DNA of 64,000 bases from Natrinema pellirubrum DSM 15624 (GTDB lineage Archaea > Halobacteriota > Halobacteria > Halobacteriales > Natrialbaceae): NCBI RefSeq assembly GCF_000230735.2, contig NC_019962.1, forward strand, positions 2,232,001-2,296,000, written 5' to 3'. The notes below the pieces were generated by a model that was not told the origin of the DNA, searched no databases, and saw nothing but the letters and a program-made list of their open reading frames with translations. The stretch's first letter is position 1. Each line of letters opens with the position of its first letter. A program made the position numbers and the translations under genes. Positions 35,307 through 44,308 of the stretch are shown here, piece after piece.

Positions 35307-37478
35307 TCAGTCCGAGAACATCGACCCGAGCTGGTCGCGCCACTCCTGAATGTCGGTCACGTCCGCACGCACCGTCTCGACGTCGTCCGCGAGGTCCTCG
35401 ATATCGTCCTCGAGATCCTCGACGTCGTCTTCGACGGACTCCACGTCATCCTCGACCTCGTCGACATCGTCTTCGATGGAGTCCACGTCGTCCTCCACGG
35501 CTTCGAGACCGTCCGCAACCGTCTCGACCTCGTCGTCGACGGACTCGATCTCGGCTTCCACGTCCGCGAGGTCGGCCTCGAGGTCCTCGACGTCGTCGTC
35601 GACGGCGTTTACCTCGGACTGGAGATCGCCGTTCCAGTCGCTGAGATCGTCGACATCTGCAGCGACCTCGTCGACCCGCGAGGTGGTCCCCTCGAGTCGG
35701 TCGTCGACGGACTCGATCTCGGCTTCCAGCGCTTCGAGATCGGACTGGAGGTCCTCGATGAGCTGTGCCCCCGTCCCGTTCTCCTCGAGGAACGTCTCGA
35801 GGGCGTCGGTGTAGGCGGCCACTTCCTCGACACGGGACTGGAGGTGATCGACTTTCGCGATCTCGGCACCCGTGGGCTCGACGTCGAGTTCGGTACGGAT
35901 CGCCTCGAGATCGTCGTCGTCGACGGTGCCCTCGCGGATCTCGGTCGCGAGCCGGGTGGCGACGGAGCCGGTGAACTCCGGTGCCGGATTCGGGGCGGCG
36001 TCGGCCGTCGCGGCGGCGTCCTCGACCGGTGGCTCGTCTTCGATCCCGGCCGTCACACCGGTCTCGTCGGCTGTCGAGTCGGCGTCGCCCTCGGGCTCGG
36101 ATTCGGTGGCCGGCTGTGTCTCGGGCTCCGGCTGGGACTCCGCCTCGAGATCGGTGTCGTCGGTCGCTTCGCCGTCGGGTTCCTCATCCGTGTCCGCCTC
36201 GAGGTCACTGTCGGCAGTGGTTTCAGCGTCGGACTCAGCAACGGATTCGTCATCGGCCGCGTCGGAGTCCGGTTCCGCGTCGGCTTCCGCCGATGCCTCG
36301 ATCGCGTCGTCGGATTCCTCTGCCGCCGTGGCTTCGTCGACGTCGTCACCCGCCGTCTCGTCGGCCTCGGTCGCAGCGTCGGACTCGGACGGGGCAGCAT
36401 CGTCCGCCGCCAGATCGATTTCGGGCGCGTCGCCGGCATCGTCTTCCTCGGCCACATCGTCAGCATCGCCTTCGTCGGCATCGTCGTCGATGTCGAGTTC
36501 GATCGCGGCGTCGTCGTCGGCTGCCGTCTTGTCGTCGGCTTCGGCAGCCGCTTCGGTCGCGGTGTCGGCCGCAGGGCTCGAGTCGTCGGCCTCGTCGCCG
36601 AGATCGAGATCGACGCTGGGCTCGTCCGATCCGTCCGCCGCCGCATCGTCTTCGTCCGCCTCGCTGTCGATCTCGAGGTCCTCGTCGGTCCCTAACTCGA
36701 TCCCGCCCTCGTCGGCCCCGATCGAAAGGCCGGCATCGTCGTCAGCAGCCGTGTCCTCGTCGGGCTCGGGGATCTCCTCGTCGTCGAAGCCGAGATCGAT
36801 ATCCGGCGTTTCCTCCGTCTCCTCGTCATCGTCCGTATCGGCCGTCTCCGGCTCGGGATCGACGTTCTCGAGGTCGAGGTCTAGCCCCGCCGACTCGTCG
36901 TCCTCCGCCTCGGCGTCGGCGGATTCGGCGTCGGTTTCGGCGGCCGTTGTGGTCGTCTCGTCGGCCACGTTCTCCTCTTCGTCCTCGAGTCCCGGTACCG
37001 AGTCGGAGTCGCCGGAGATCATGTCCTTGACGGCCTGATTGCGGTCCTCCGAGACGATGTTGCCGATGACTTCGTCGTCGACCTCGTCGGCCGTGTCGGC
37101 GGCGTCGTCGCGGGCGCTGAGATCGGCGATCGCGGGCTCCCCGAGAAACGCCGTCGCGCGACTCTCGTCCTCGAGTTGGATACCGTAGACAGTCAGGAGC
37201 GTCTCGTCGGGCTCGAGGGTGGCCGTGAACTCGACGTGGTGGTCCTGATAGGCGGTCCACTCGTCGCTGTGGTAGTCGGGATGGAACCCGACCTTGTCCA
37301 TCGGGAACGATTCGGGGATGTCCTCGGAGAGTTGGAACGTGACCGGCTCGTCGCGGTCCGATTCGATCTCGAACCGGATCGCGGGGACGGGGAACTCGTC
37401 CGCTGCGAACGTCTTCCGGACGGTTACCCCATCGGCACTGACCTCGATCACGTCGTCCGTATCGGCGGTGCTACTCAT
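35307..37478 (-). CDS. Large acidic protein with long coiled coil
   Basis: A 723-aa protein in three parts. Residues 1-115 form a compact beta-rich domain (VRKTFAADEFPVPAIRFEIE, FHPDYHSDEWTAYQDHHVEF). Residues about 120-510 are low complexity, almost all Asp, Glu, Ala, Ser and Thr, and should be disordered. Residues about 540-715 are a coiled coil with a near-perfect seven-residue rhythm of the type VEDDVES/VEDDVED. The C-terminus is short and globular (IQEWRDQLGSMFSD). No membrane segment or catalytic site is seen. It may be a structural or chromosome-associated protein; function is unknown. The long serine-rich antisense frames are composition artefacts. Confidence 0.8.
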   Translation of the reverse strand: MSSTADTDDVIEVSADGVTVRKTFAADEFPVPAIRFEIESDRDEPVTFQLSEDIPESFPMDKVGFHPDYHSDEWTAYQDHHVEFTATLEPDETLLTVYGIQLEDESRATAFLGEPAIADLSARDDAADTADEVDDEVIGNIVSEDRNQAVKDMISGDSDSVPGLEDEEENVADETTTTAAETDAESADAEAEDDESAGLDLDLENVDPEPETADTDDDEETEETPDIDLGFDDEEIPEPDEDTAADDDAGLSIGADEGGIELGTDEDLEIDSEADEDDAAADGSDEPSVDLDLGDEADDSSPAADTATEAAAEADDKTAADDDAAIELDIDDDADEGDADDVAEEDDAGDAPEIDLAADDAAPSESDAATEADETAGDDVDEATAAEESDDAIEASAEADAEPDSDAADDESVAESDAETTADSDLEADTDEEPDGEATDDTDLEAESQPEPETQPATESEPEGDADSTADETGVTAGIEDEPPVEDAAATADAAPNPAPEFTGSVATRLATEIREGTVDDDDLEAIRTELDVEPTGAEIAKVDHLQSRVEEVAAYTDALETFLEENGTGAQLIEDLQSDLEALEAEIESVDDRLEGTTSRVDEVAADVDDLSDWNGDLQSEVNAVDDDVEDLEADLADVEAEIESVDDEVETVADGLEAVEDDVDSIEDDVDEVEDDVESVEDDVEDLEDDIEDLADDVETVRADVTDIQEWRDQLGSMFSD

Positions 37479-37628
37479 ATGGGACCAACGTTACCATACC
37501 ATTATTATAAAACGTGCGGACGGTCCGGCGGCCGGTTCCGCCGGCTCATACGGTCTGCTGTCAGTCGCTTCCAGTGCGACCGCGATACGGCCTGTGGTCA
37601 CACCGGGACATCGTTACGGCAAACCGTC

Positions 37629-38462
37629 TCAGAGGTCGACGCGATCGCCGATCTCGACGATCTCGAGGTCCCGCGGGGAGTCGAAGCTTCGGGCGTGGTG
37701 GTGCAGCGTCGTCGGGTCGGCGGTCAGCCCCTTCCACATGTCCCAGTGGCTGGGGAGCAGTCGGTCGGCGTCGATGGCGGCGGCGCATTCGATGAGTTGG
37801 TTCTCGTCGTTGTACCAGCGGGTCCGTTTCGGCTCGCGGGTCTGCTTGTCGGGGATCTGCCCGACGGTGCCGAAGGCGAGCGCCGCGAGATCGATCTCGT
37901 ACTCGTCGCCGACCCGTTCGAACTCGTCGGTCGGTTTCGTATCGCCGCCGTGGAAGAAGGTGCCCGCGTCGTGGTCGATCACGTAGCTCACGGGGTGGGT
38001 CGCGTCGGGGTCGTTTGCCACCTCGACGTGGACGGTGAACTCGCCGATCTCGAGCGTGTCGCCCTCGGCGACCTCGGTCAGTTGCTCGTCCGAAACGTCC
38101 CACTCGTCCGTCCAGGCCTCCTCCTCGCGAGCGACGGCGACGCTGTCGTCGGGTCCGTAGAAGGTCGCGCCCGTGGTCTCGAGGATCGGGGCCTGGCTCG
38201 GTCCGTGGACGTGGTCGGTGTGTTCGTGGGTCGCGAGGACGGCGTCAGCGGCCGCGACGTCCGCGGGGTCGAACGGGACCGGAATCATCCGGATCGTCCG
38301 CGGCGGATCGCCCAGGCCGAGGTAGGGGTCGATGAAGACCGTCGTTCCCTCGCTGCCTTTCAGAACGAAGCCGTTACAGCCGAGATACCAGATCGCCACG
38401 CCGTCGGGGGTTGCGTCCGCGACGTCGCGAACGAGCCAGTCGTCCCAGTCGCTTTCGATCAT
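37629..38462 (-). CDS. Metallo-beta-lactamase-fold hydrolase (UlaG-like)
   Basis: A 277-aa MBL-superfamily hydrolase. The metal motif is THEHTDH (78-84); the other ligands are likely in FFHGGDTKPTDEF and LLPSHWDMWKG near the end. The N-terminal GVAIWYLGCNGFVLKGSEGT and FIDPYLGLG match the UlaG/L-ascorbate-6-phosphate lactonase-like branch. In family members the substrate is a lactone or phosphodiester; it cannot be assigned here. Two metal ions are expected. The gene is monocistronic with a stand-alone start 37 bases before the divergent small-regulator region. Confidence 0.82.
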   Translation of the reverse strand: MIESDWDDWLVRDVADATPDGVAIWYLGCNGFVLKGSEGTTVFIDPYLGLGDPPRTIRMIPVPFDPADVAAADAVLATHEHTDHVHGPSQAPILETTGATFYGPDDSVAVAREEEAWTDEWDVSDEQLTEVAEGDTLEIGEFTVHVEVANDPDATHPVSYVIDHDAGTFFHGGDTKPTDEFERVGDEYEIDLAALAFGTVGQIPDKQTREPKRTRWYNDENQLIECAAAIDADRLLPSHWDMWKGLTADPTTLHHHARSFDSPRDLEIVEIGDRVDL

Positions 38463-38602
38463 ACTCGAGGATGCGGACAGCGACCCGGTAAGTGTTGTCG
38501 TCTCGGCCGATGGAGCGTCCGCTATCGGATCGGGTTCAACGAGCGCGAGACACAGTTAGAGAGACGGACGGGCGGGGTATCGGCGGACGTGATCGGACAC
38601 GG

Positions 38603-39349
38603 TTAGAGCGGGAACGGCGAGCGGCGGGCGTCCGGCGCCGCATCGGCGTCGGTACTCGCGGTCTCGATCGCCGGCGCCCCGTCGGTGGATCGAATCCACT
38701 CGGTGCGAACGCGCGGATGGCCCTCGTAGGAGACCCGACCCGACTCGTCGTCGTAGCCGATCAGCGTGGCCTCGTGCAACAGCGGCAGGTGGACGTGAAC
38801 GAGGGCGGCGCGGACCTCGTCGACGCGGTCCTGTGTTACCTCGTGCCCGACTGCGTCGGCCTCCGCGGCCGCCACGGCTCGAGCGATCGCCGCCGTCGTG
38901 GTGGGTTGGTCTCGACTGCCGAGTACCGCGAGGATTCGTCGCCTGCGTTCGTCGGCGAGAGCCTCGAAGAGGGCGTCGAGGGTGGTCGCCTCGAGGTCGC
39001 GGTTCGAGCCCGAGAGCGCTTCCGCGAACACGGTGTCGTCCAGCGGTTGCTCGTCGGGGACCCGAACGACGTCGTCGTCCGTCTCGAGCAGTCCCGCGTC
39101 CGTCAGCCGCGGGAGCAGCTTGTGGTGGAGTTCGACGAGCGCCCGCTGCTGGTGGTCCGCCGAGACGTCGTGGCGGCGTGTATCCGCTGTTACCGCCGCG
39201 AACTCGGCCGCAAGATCGTCTTTCCCGATCCCGTCCGGCGATCGCTCGTGGACGAGCCGGAGGAGCGTTCGTCGACGAGCGTCGGCGAGGGCGGCGAAAC
39301 GATCGGTGTGATCGGCGGCCGCGGATCCGATCGAGGCTGAGTTACTCAT
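38603..39349 (-). CDS. Double winged-helix protein (two DUF7344-like domains)
   Basis: A 248-aa protein with two homologous winged helices in tandem. The first (about 14-110) has DRFAALADARRRTLLRLVHE and LHHKLLPRLTDAGLLETDDD; the second (about 120-225) has DALFEALADERRRRILAVLG and HVHLPLLHEATLIGYDDESG. The tandem arrangement may let one polypeptide imitate a dimer on DNA. A perfect inverted repeat TTCCAAA-CAGA-TTTGGAA (39386-39403) lies 37-54 bases upstream, a candidate autoregulatory site. Targets are unknown. Confidence 0.82.
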   Translation of the reverse strand: MSNSASIGSAAADHTDRFAALADARRRTLLRLVHERSPDGIGKDDLAAEFAAVTADTRRHDVSADHQQRALVELHHKLLPRLTDAGLLETDDDVVRVPDEQPLDDTVFAEALSGSNRDLEATTLDALFEALADERRRRILAVLGSRDQPTTTAAIARAVAAAEADAVGHEVTQDRVDEVRAALVHVHLPLLHEATLIGYDDESGRVSYEGHPRVRTEWIRSTDGAPAIETASTDADAAPDARRSPFPL

Positions 39350-39385
39350 CGACTACTGGTCGGGGACTAACGGGCAAAAGGGTGC

Positions 39386-39403
39386 TTCCAAACAGATTTG
39401 GAA
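39386..39403. promoter_or_regulatory. Inverted repeat TTCCAAA-N4-TTTGGAA
   Basis: Seven-base perfect arms with a 4-base spacer, just upstream of the likely promoter of the double winged-helix gene. Position and symmetry fit an operator bound by a dimer or by a protein with two HTH domains. Confidence 0.55.
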
Positions 39404-39570
39404 TCAGTCCCCCATTATGGCCACTTTGCTTTACATTCCACCAGATACTGCTATGTAGGGCTGTACGTAGCGAACTCTTTCGGGGATAGCAAAACGAATG
39501 TCTATCACACAATATTGTCAGACGAGCCTGAAACACGCCGACGCTGTACGAAGACAGAGGAGAAAAAGCG

Positions 39571-40620
39571 TTACCAGGTGCCGTGGAACGTGTCGAAGGA
39601 GAGTTCGTCCAGGGGCTTGTTGCCGACCGCGATCTCGTACTCGCCGGGCGTGAGCATCGGCTTGTGGAACTGTGGCCCGTCGTCGGTCGTGATCCGCGGA
39701 CAGCCGGTGTTGACGAACGCGTCCATGTCGAAGTTCCGCAGGCGGTCCGGCGTCACCTCGTCCATCGTGATGAGGTAGGCGTCGTCGTTATCCTCGAGGA
39801 TCTCTTGGGCCTGCTCCCAGCGGCCCTGGCCGATCTTGGTACAGAAGATGACGCCCCACTTCTCGGCATCCATCGCGCGGTGGACGGCGCCGTAGCGCTG
39901 TTTCATGAACTTCTCCGTGTCGGCGACGGTGACGACGTTGTTGACGGGGTCGGCGATGACGACGTGCTTGTCGGGATACTCCATCGCCAGCCCCAGCGGG
40001 TGGAACTTGCCGCCGCCGACGTAGAGGACCTGATCCGCAGGGACGTCCGCGCTCGCGTAGTTACAGCCCAGGACCTGTCCCTCGTGGGTCAGCCGGTCGT
40101 CGCCGCGGCGGCTGTGGACCTCGTAGCCCCGCTCCTCGAGGAAGGCAGCCATCTCCTCGTAGCGGTTCATGTGCTGGGCGGTCGTCACGAGACCGACGTC
40201 TTCGGTCTCTTCGGGCGGCTCGAGGGTCTCGAGCGCGTCCTCCATGATCGGCGTGACCTCGACGTTCGAGAACAGCGGCACGTAGATCACCTTGTCCGTG
40301 TCCTTCATCGGCGAGTGGCCGAAGTGAACGAACACGTCGGTGCGTTTCATCAGATAGGTGTCGAGGTCGCAGGCACCGTAACAGGGCTGGCCCGAGAGCA
40401 TGAACGTCACGTCGTCGTCGGCCAGTTCCCGGAGGTCGTCGGCGACGGACGGACCTCGTCGTTTCAGTCCCTCGGGGAACTGCAGGCCGACCTTCGTGGC
40501 GTCTCGCTCCTCGATCGCGTCGACGATCGTCTCGAGTTCGTAGTCCCACTCCCGGTCGTGCTTGAGCTGCATTCCGGTGTTCCGGAGGTCCCCCTCGGTG
40601 TATTCCGACTCCTGACTCAT
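39571..40620 (-). CDS. dph2: Diphthamide biosynthesis enzyme Dph2
   Basis: A radical-SAM-like enzyme that starts diphthamide formation on elongation factor 2 by transferring the 3-amino-3-carboxypropyl group of SAM to a histidine. In archaea it is a homodimer with a non-canonical [4Fe-4S] cluster held by three cysteines, here Cys84 (GQPCYGACDL), Cys186 (VLGCNYAS) and Cys307 (VNTGCPRIT). The length is 349 aa from the ATG at 40620; the longer frame upstream has no family similarity. The catalytic cysteines are all present. Confidence 0.95.
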   Translation of the reverse strand: MSQESEYTEGDLRNTGMQLKHDREWDYELETIVDAIEERDATKVGLQFPEGLKRRGPSVADDLRELADDDVTFMLSGQPCYGACDLDTYLMKRTDVFVHFGHSPMKDTDKVIYVPLFSNVEVTPIMEDALETLEPPEETEDVGLVTTAQHMNRYEEMAAFLEERGYEVHSRRGDDRLTHEGQVLGCNYASADVPADQVLYVGGGKFHPLGLAMEYPDKHVVIADPVNNVVTVADTEKFMKQRYGAVHRAMDAEKWGVIFCTKIGQGRWEQAQEILEDNDDAYLITMDEVTPDRLRNFDMDAFVNTGCPRITTDDGPQFHKPMLTPGEYEIAVGNKPLDELSFDTFHGTW

Positions 40621-40673
40621 TAGCACTGCTTGCGCCCACGAACGTATAACGCCGACGCTTCTGGTGGACAGGC

Positions 40674-41252
40674 TTACGACCGCTCGCGGACCCCCTCGAC
40701 TCGAGTGGACTCGCCGTACGTGCAGGTCCCGAACGCGGCCCGGAAGTCCTCGCCGTCGAAGCCATCGAGCAACGCGTCCACCGTCCCGAGCAGTTCCTCG
40801 AGACGGTCCCCTTCCAATGTGTCGCGGTCGGTGTCGGTCTCGGCATTCTCGGGAGCGTCGCCGGCCGCGAGAGCCGCGCATTCGTCGATCAGCTCGTCAT
40901 AGCGGACCCGACACAGCAGTCGATCGACGGTCTCACACAGTGTGGCGTTCGAAACCGGTTCGGTGAGTTTGACGGCCACCGTGCGGTCGCGGTCGGGCTC
41001 GTCGTCCCCGCGAAGTACCGCCATCGCGTGTCCCGCGCCTCTGCGTTCGACGGCTCGCGCGACGACGGTTCCGTCGGCCGTTCGCAGACCCCGTCCGATC
41101 AGGGCCACGTCGACGGCCTCGAGTCGCGCGAGCGCGTCGGTCCCATCGGTCGTCGTCTCGACCCGGTACGCCCCCGTGAGCCACGAGCGGTACTCGGCGA
41201 CCGCGTCGGGGTCGGTGGCCGCGACGAGAACGGTTCGCTGTGCGTCAATCAT
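40674..41252 (-). CDS. HalX protein with degenerate receiver domain
   Basis: A 192-aa protein built as a receiver-like domain (about 5-110) followed by the HalX helical domain (about 110-190; DRLLCRVRYDELIDECAAL is its start). The receiver keeps the fold but has lost its switch residues. Where the phospho-acceptor Asp is expected after the third strand the sequence is VDVALIGRGLRTADG, with Gly in place of Asp, and the conserved Lys is replaced in VAVKLTEPVS (E before P). It is unlikely to be phosphorylated and may act as a constitutive or protein-sensing switch. Confidence 0.8.
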   Translation of the reverse strand: MIDAQRTVLVAATDPDAVAEYRSWLTGAYRVETTTDGTDALARLEAVDVALIGRGLRTADGTVVARAVERRGAGHAMAVLRGDDEPDRDRTVAVKLTEPVSNATLCETVDRLLCRVRYDELIDECAALAAGDAPENAETDTDRDTLEGDRLEELLGTVDALLDGFDGEDFRAAFGTCTYGESTRVEGVRERS

Positions 41253-41443
41253 TACTCTCGTTCTCTGCTGTCGGCTTGGATATCAAACTATGGACAAAAC
41301 TAATACTATTTACATGTGCCGACGTGTATCCAACCGGGACGCCCTCGAGAGCGATCGTGTCGGCCGATCGGCCGGGATAACGGTCCTGCCGACTTCGTTT
41401 TGCGTCCCAACAGTCATAGTACTGGAGCGTAAACAGGGAGTTA

Positions 41444-42364
41444 ATGGCAGCGGAACAGGCCACAGACGGCTATCTCTTCGACCTCTATCGTCGATACATC
41501 GGTGAACCGGAGGACCGGACCGACGTTTACGTTGGGTTCGGATTGTTCCTCGGTGGGATCGGACTCGCACTCGTCGGACTGCTGCTTTTCCTGTGGGGGA
41601 ACACCTACGACGCCCGCACCGCGGGTTACGTCGCGTGGGTCGGCCCCGCGTACGCGCTCGCGATGACGGCTCTTCCCGTGACGATGCTCGGAATCGTCGT
41701 CCTGTTACCCTCGGAGCGGCGGATGCAGTACGCCTCTATCGCCGGCGTCGCCGTGACCATCGCAGCGATAATCGGCTTCCTCGTGGCCTACCCCGGCGAC
41801 TGGAACGGGTACGGCAACGACTACACCGTCCCGATCATCGCCACCTACGCCGTCGGGCTGGCTGCGATCACCGCCTCGACCGGGGCGGCCCTGATCGCCC
41901 ACTACCTCGATATGGCACAGCAGGCCGACGCCGTCGCGGTCGAGGCCGACGACGACGATGAACCGGAACTGACCGACGACGAGATCCAGCAGGACATCGA
42001 CGACGCGATGGAGGGCGTCGAACTCTCGTGGGGCGGTGTCGAGAAGACCGAACACAAGCGATTGAACTTCTCGAGCGACGATCTCGGCGATGTCGAGATC
42101 GACACCGACGCCGGGACCACGACGACCCGCTCCTCGGGCGTCGACCAGCAAGTCGCCGGCCTCAAGGGGCTGAAAGGCGGCGAAACGAAACAGACCACCT
42201 CGAGTTCGACGGTCGACGACCAGACGGCGAAACTCAAGGAACTGCGCGAACAGCAACGCGCGGAGGAACTCGCGACGGCCGACGAGGAAAGCGCCACCGA
42301 ACGCGTCACAAAGCCCTTCGAAGGGTTGCTGAATCGGGTTCGTTCGCTGGTAAAACGGGATTAA
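41444..42364 (+). CDS. Four-helix membrane protein with acidic cytoplasmic tail, upstream of actin gene
   Basis: A 306-aa protein with about four helices (residues 30-160) and a 140-residue hydrophilic C-terminal tail rich in Asp, Glu, Thr and Lys with predicted helices (LTDDEIQQDIDDAMEGVEL, KLKELREQQRAEELATADEE). The family is conserved in haloarchaea, and I recall it annotated as a DUF7139-type protein. It lies directly upstream of the actin gene, with a 97-base gap containing a promoter. A membrane partner for the actin is an appealing but unsupported idea. Confidence 0.75.
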   Translation: MAAEQATDGYLFDLYRRYIGEPEDRTDVYVGFGLFLGGIGLALVGLLLFLWGNTYDARTAGYVAWVGPAYALAMTALPVTMLGIVVLLPSERRMQYASIAGVAVTIAAIIGFLVAYPGDWNGYGNDYTVPIIATYAVGLAAITASTGAALIAHYLDMAQQADAVAVEADDDDEPELTDDEIQQDIDDAMEGVELSWGGVEKTEHKRLNFSSDDLGDVEIDTDAGTTTTRSSGVDQQVAGLKGLKGGETKQTTSSSTVDDQTAKLKELREQQRAEELATADEESATERVTKPFEGLLNRVRSLVKRD

Positions 42365-42382
42365 CGCGACCGTGCGGCAGTA

Positions 42383-42422
42383 ATTAATTCTTACTTCGGC
42401 GCCGGTAAAGAGAGGAATTAAT
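42383..42422. repeat. Inverted repeat ATTAATTC ... GAATTAAT before the actin gene
   Basis: Eight-base perfect arms at 42383-42390 and 42415-42422, with CGGCGCCG (42397-42404) between them. The repeat ends 10 bases before the TTTATAAT box, so it can be a terminator of the upstream gene, an operator, or both. Confidence 0.5.
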
Positions 42423-42431
42423 GCACATAGA

Positions 42432-42439
42432 TTTATAAT
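42432..42439 (+). promoter_or_regulatory. TATA box of the actin gene
   Basis: TTTATAAT lies 23-30 bases before the ATG at 42462, the typical spacing for a leaderless haloarchaeal transcript. Confidence 0.65.
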
Positions 42440-42461
42440 CCGTCGGTGGTCTTCCCCACAC

Positions 42462-43496
42462 ATGGCCAAAGGCCTGGACGTCGGTACGATGAACATCCTG
42501 TCAGCACAACAGGATGGGAACGACACGGTTTTCGTGCAACAGCGTAACTCCTTCGTCGAGATCGAGTACTCGGACATGGCCGAGCAGATGCTCTCGCGAA
42601 GCGAAGTCCTCCACATTCGCAAGGACGACAAGGTCTACGTCGTCGGCGACGACGCCCTGAACTTCGCGAACATCTTCAACAAGGAGACCCGTCGGCCGAT
42701 GAAACACGGGATCCTCTCGAACGACGAGCAGAGCGCGATCCCGATGATGAAACTCATCATCGAGCAGGTCGTCGGCGAGCCCGCGTATCCGGACGAGAAG
42801 CTCTACTTCTCGACGCCCGCGGACCCGATCGACTCGGACCTCTCGACGCTGTACCACCAGAAGACGATCGAATCCTTCCTCGACGACATGGGCTACGACG
42901 CCGAGCCCATCAACGAGGGGATGTCCGTCATCTACTCCGAACTCGCGGACAACAACTTCACCGGTCTCGGGATCTCGTTCGGTGCCGGGATGACGAACGT
43001 CTGTCTGGCCTACTACGCAGTGCCAGTCATGAAGTTCTCGGTGGCCCGCGGTGGCGACTGGGTCGACGAGCAGGCCGCCCGCGCGACGGGCACGCCCGTA
43101 GACAAGGTCACTTCGATCAAGGAAGACGACTTCGAACTCGACTTCACGACCGACGTCGGTGGCGTCGAGGGGGCACTCTCGATTTACTACGAGAACCTGC
43201 TCGACTACGTCATCGAGAACATCGTCAAGGAAGTCGACGAGGAAGACGTCGAGGAAGGGCTCGACGTTCCCGTCGTCGTCACCGGCGGGACCTCCAGCCC
43301 GAGCGGCTTCGAGGCCCTGTTCAAGGACCACCTCGAGGAGGCGAACATTCCGTTCTCGATCAGCGGCGTGACCCACGCGAACGAACCGCTGTACAGCGTC
43401 GCTCGCGGTGGTCTGGTCGCGGCCCGTTCCGACGAGGACGTCGATCACGACGACGGCGGCAACGAGGAAGCGGAAGCGGCCGCTGCGAACGAATAG
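42462..43496 (+). CDS. Salactin-type archaeal actin homologue
   Basis: A 344-aa actin/MreB-superfamily ATPase related to salactin of Halobacterium, a polymer-forming actin that shows dynamic instability and helps share out DNA at low phosphate. Seen here are the phosphate-1 region [14 protein letters not shown], the phosphate-2 region [15 protein letters not shown], and the adenosine-binding [20 protein letters not shown]. The C-terminus is an acidic/Ala tail. The protein is expected to be cytoplasmic and filament-forming. A strong leaderless promoter suggests substantial expression. Confidence 0.85.
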   Translation: MAKGLDVGTMNILSAQQDGNDTVFVQQRNSFVEIEYSDMAEQMLSRSEVLHIRKDDKVYVVGDDALNFANIFNKETRRPMKHGILSNDEQSAIPMMKLIIEQVVGEPAYPDEKLYFSTPADPIDSDLSTLYHQKTIESFLDDMGYDAEPINEGMSVIYSELADNNFTGLGISFGAGMTNVCLAYYAVPVMKFSVARGGDWVDEQAARATGTPVDKVTSIKEDDFELDFTTDVGGVEGALSIYYENLLDYVIENIVKEVDEEDVEEGLDVPVVVTGGTSSPSGFEALFKDHLEEANIPFSISGVTHANEPLYSVARGGLVAARSDEDVDHDDGGNEEAEAAAANE

Positions 43497-43555
43497 CGAC
43501 ACTTCGGACGTTCCGTTTTTTCGGCGACACGGTCGAGGGGTCCCGACTCGAGTCG

Positions 43556-43726
43556 CTACTCCTCGTAGAAGCGGTTGAACGCGTCCCGCCAGGATTCGGG
43601 GTCCTCGCCGACCGGTTGGTGTTCGACGGGAACGTCGGCGAACCCACAGTGGGGACACGTGACCGTAGACGCGTCGCCGAGTGAGAGTTCCTCGATCGCT
43701 CCCCCACACCGTGGACAGTCGTCCAT
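43556..43726 (-). CDS. Small zinc-ribbon protein
   Basis: A 56-aa protein with two CxxC knuckles, CPRC (4-7) and CPHC (24-27), forming one zinc ribbon, followed by an acidic tail ending DAFNRFYEE. The ATG at 43726 immediately precedes the first knuckle; an upstream GTG would add five residues. Function unknown; such micro-proteins are abundant in haloarchaea. It is convergent with the actin gene. Confidence 0.7.
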   Translation of the reverse strand: MDDCPRCGGAIEELSLGDASTVTCPHCGFADVPVEHQPVGEDPESWRDAFNRFYEE

Positions 43727-43915
43727 ACCTGATACTTTCACGGGCCTGTCTTAACTCTATTCGAACCTCTCGCGAAACGGAGATGTCGAGGTGCCCGCTG
43801 GACAAAGCGGCCGCGGCCGTCGTCACACTGTGACGATACTGGGCCAGTCCGCGACCGTGTATTACTACTACGTATCCAGAAAGCTTTTTGTATGCAGTCT
43901 ATGTATTAGTGTGTA

Positions 43916-44308
43916 ATGAGTACGACGTCCCCAAACCCCGCAGTCGAACGCTGTCAACCCGCCGATGCGACTCCCGTCTCCCTCGAGGCCGCGACCCTCG
44001 AGTCGACCGCTCCCGAGTACCTCCGCGATCTCAAGGCCGATCTGACCGCCGAGGGGATGGTGCCGGCCGAACTGATCGTCGAGGCGTGTTTCGACGCGGA
44101 CTGCTCGCTGGCGACCCAGGAGGAGGTGGATCGGATCCGAGGCTACGTCCGGGCTGGGTCCTTCCTCGGCGTCGGCACGGTGACCGTCAGCGTCGGCGAC
44201 GTCGCCGACCCGGAGAAGGTCCGTCCCGCGCTCGCAGCCTGTGCCGAACGCGCCGAGCGAGAGGGGCTCGCCTTCGATCTCGAGGGCTCGCTCTCGCTCG
44301 CGGAATAA
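43916..44308 (+). CDS. Conserved haloarchaeal protein upstream of a METTL5-like gene
   Basis: A 130-aa soluble protein. A polar N-terminus (1-30) is followed by an alpha/beta domain with ECCF-like features (VEACFDADCSLATQEEVDRI) and SFLGVGTVTVSVGDVADPEK. No known domain was identified. The stop (TAA at 44306-44308) is immediately followed by the ATG of the methyltransferase, so the two are co-translated and may act together, perhaps in RNA modification. Confidence 0.7.
   Translation: MSTTSPNPAVERCQPADATPVSLEAATLESTAPEYLRDLKADLTAEGMVPAELIVEACFDADCSLATQEEVDRIRGYVRAGSFLGVGTVTVSVGDVADPEKVRPALAACAERAEREGLAFDLEGSLSLAE

Noticed and set aside
34197-36695. 832-residue open frame on the plus strand
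   Set aside because: It runs antisense through two supported genes. Its repetitive Val-Leu-Asp content mirrors the GAC/GTC codons of the acidic coiled-coil gene on the other strand.
35872-37038. 388-residue serine-rich open frame
   Set aside because: It is the antisense image of the acidic low-complexity region (Asp/Glu codons read as Ser/Arg codons). There is no independent start signal or promoter.
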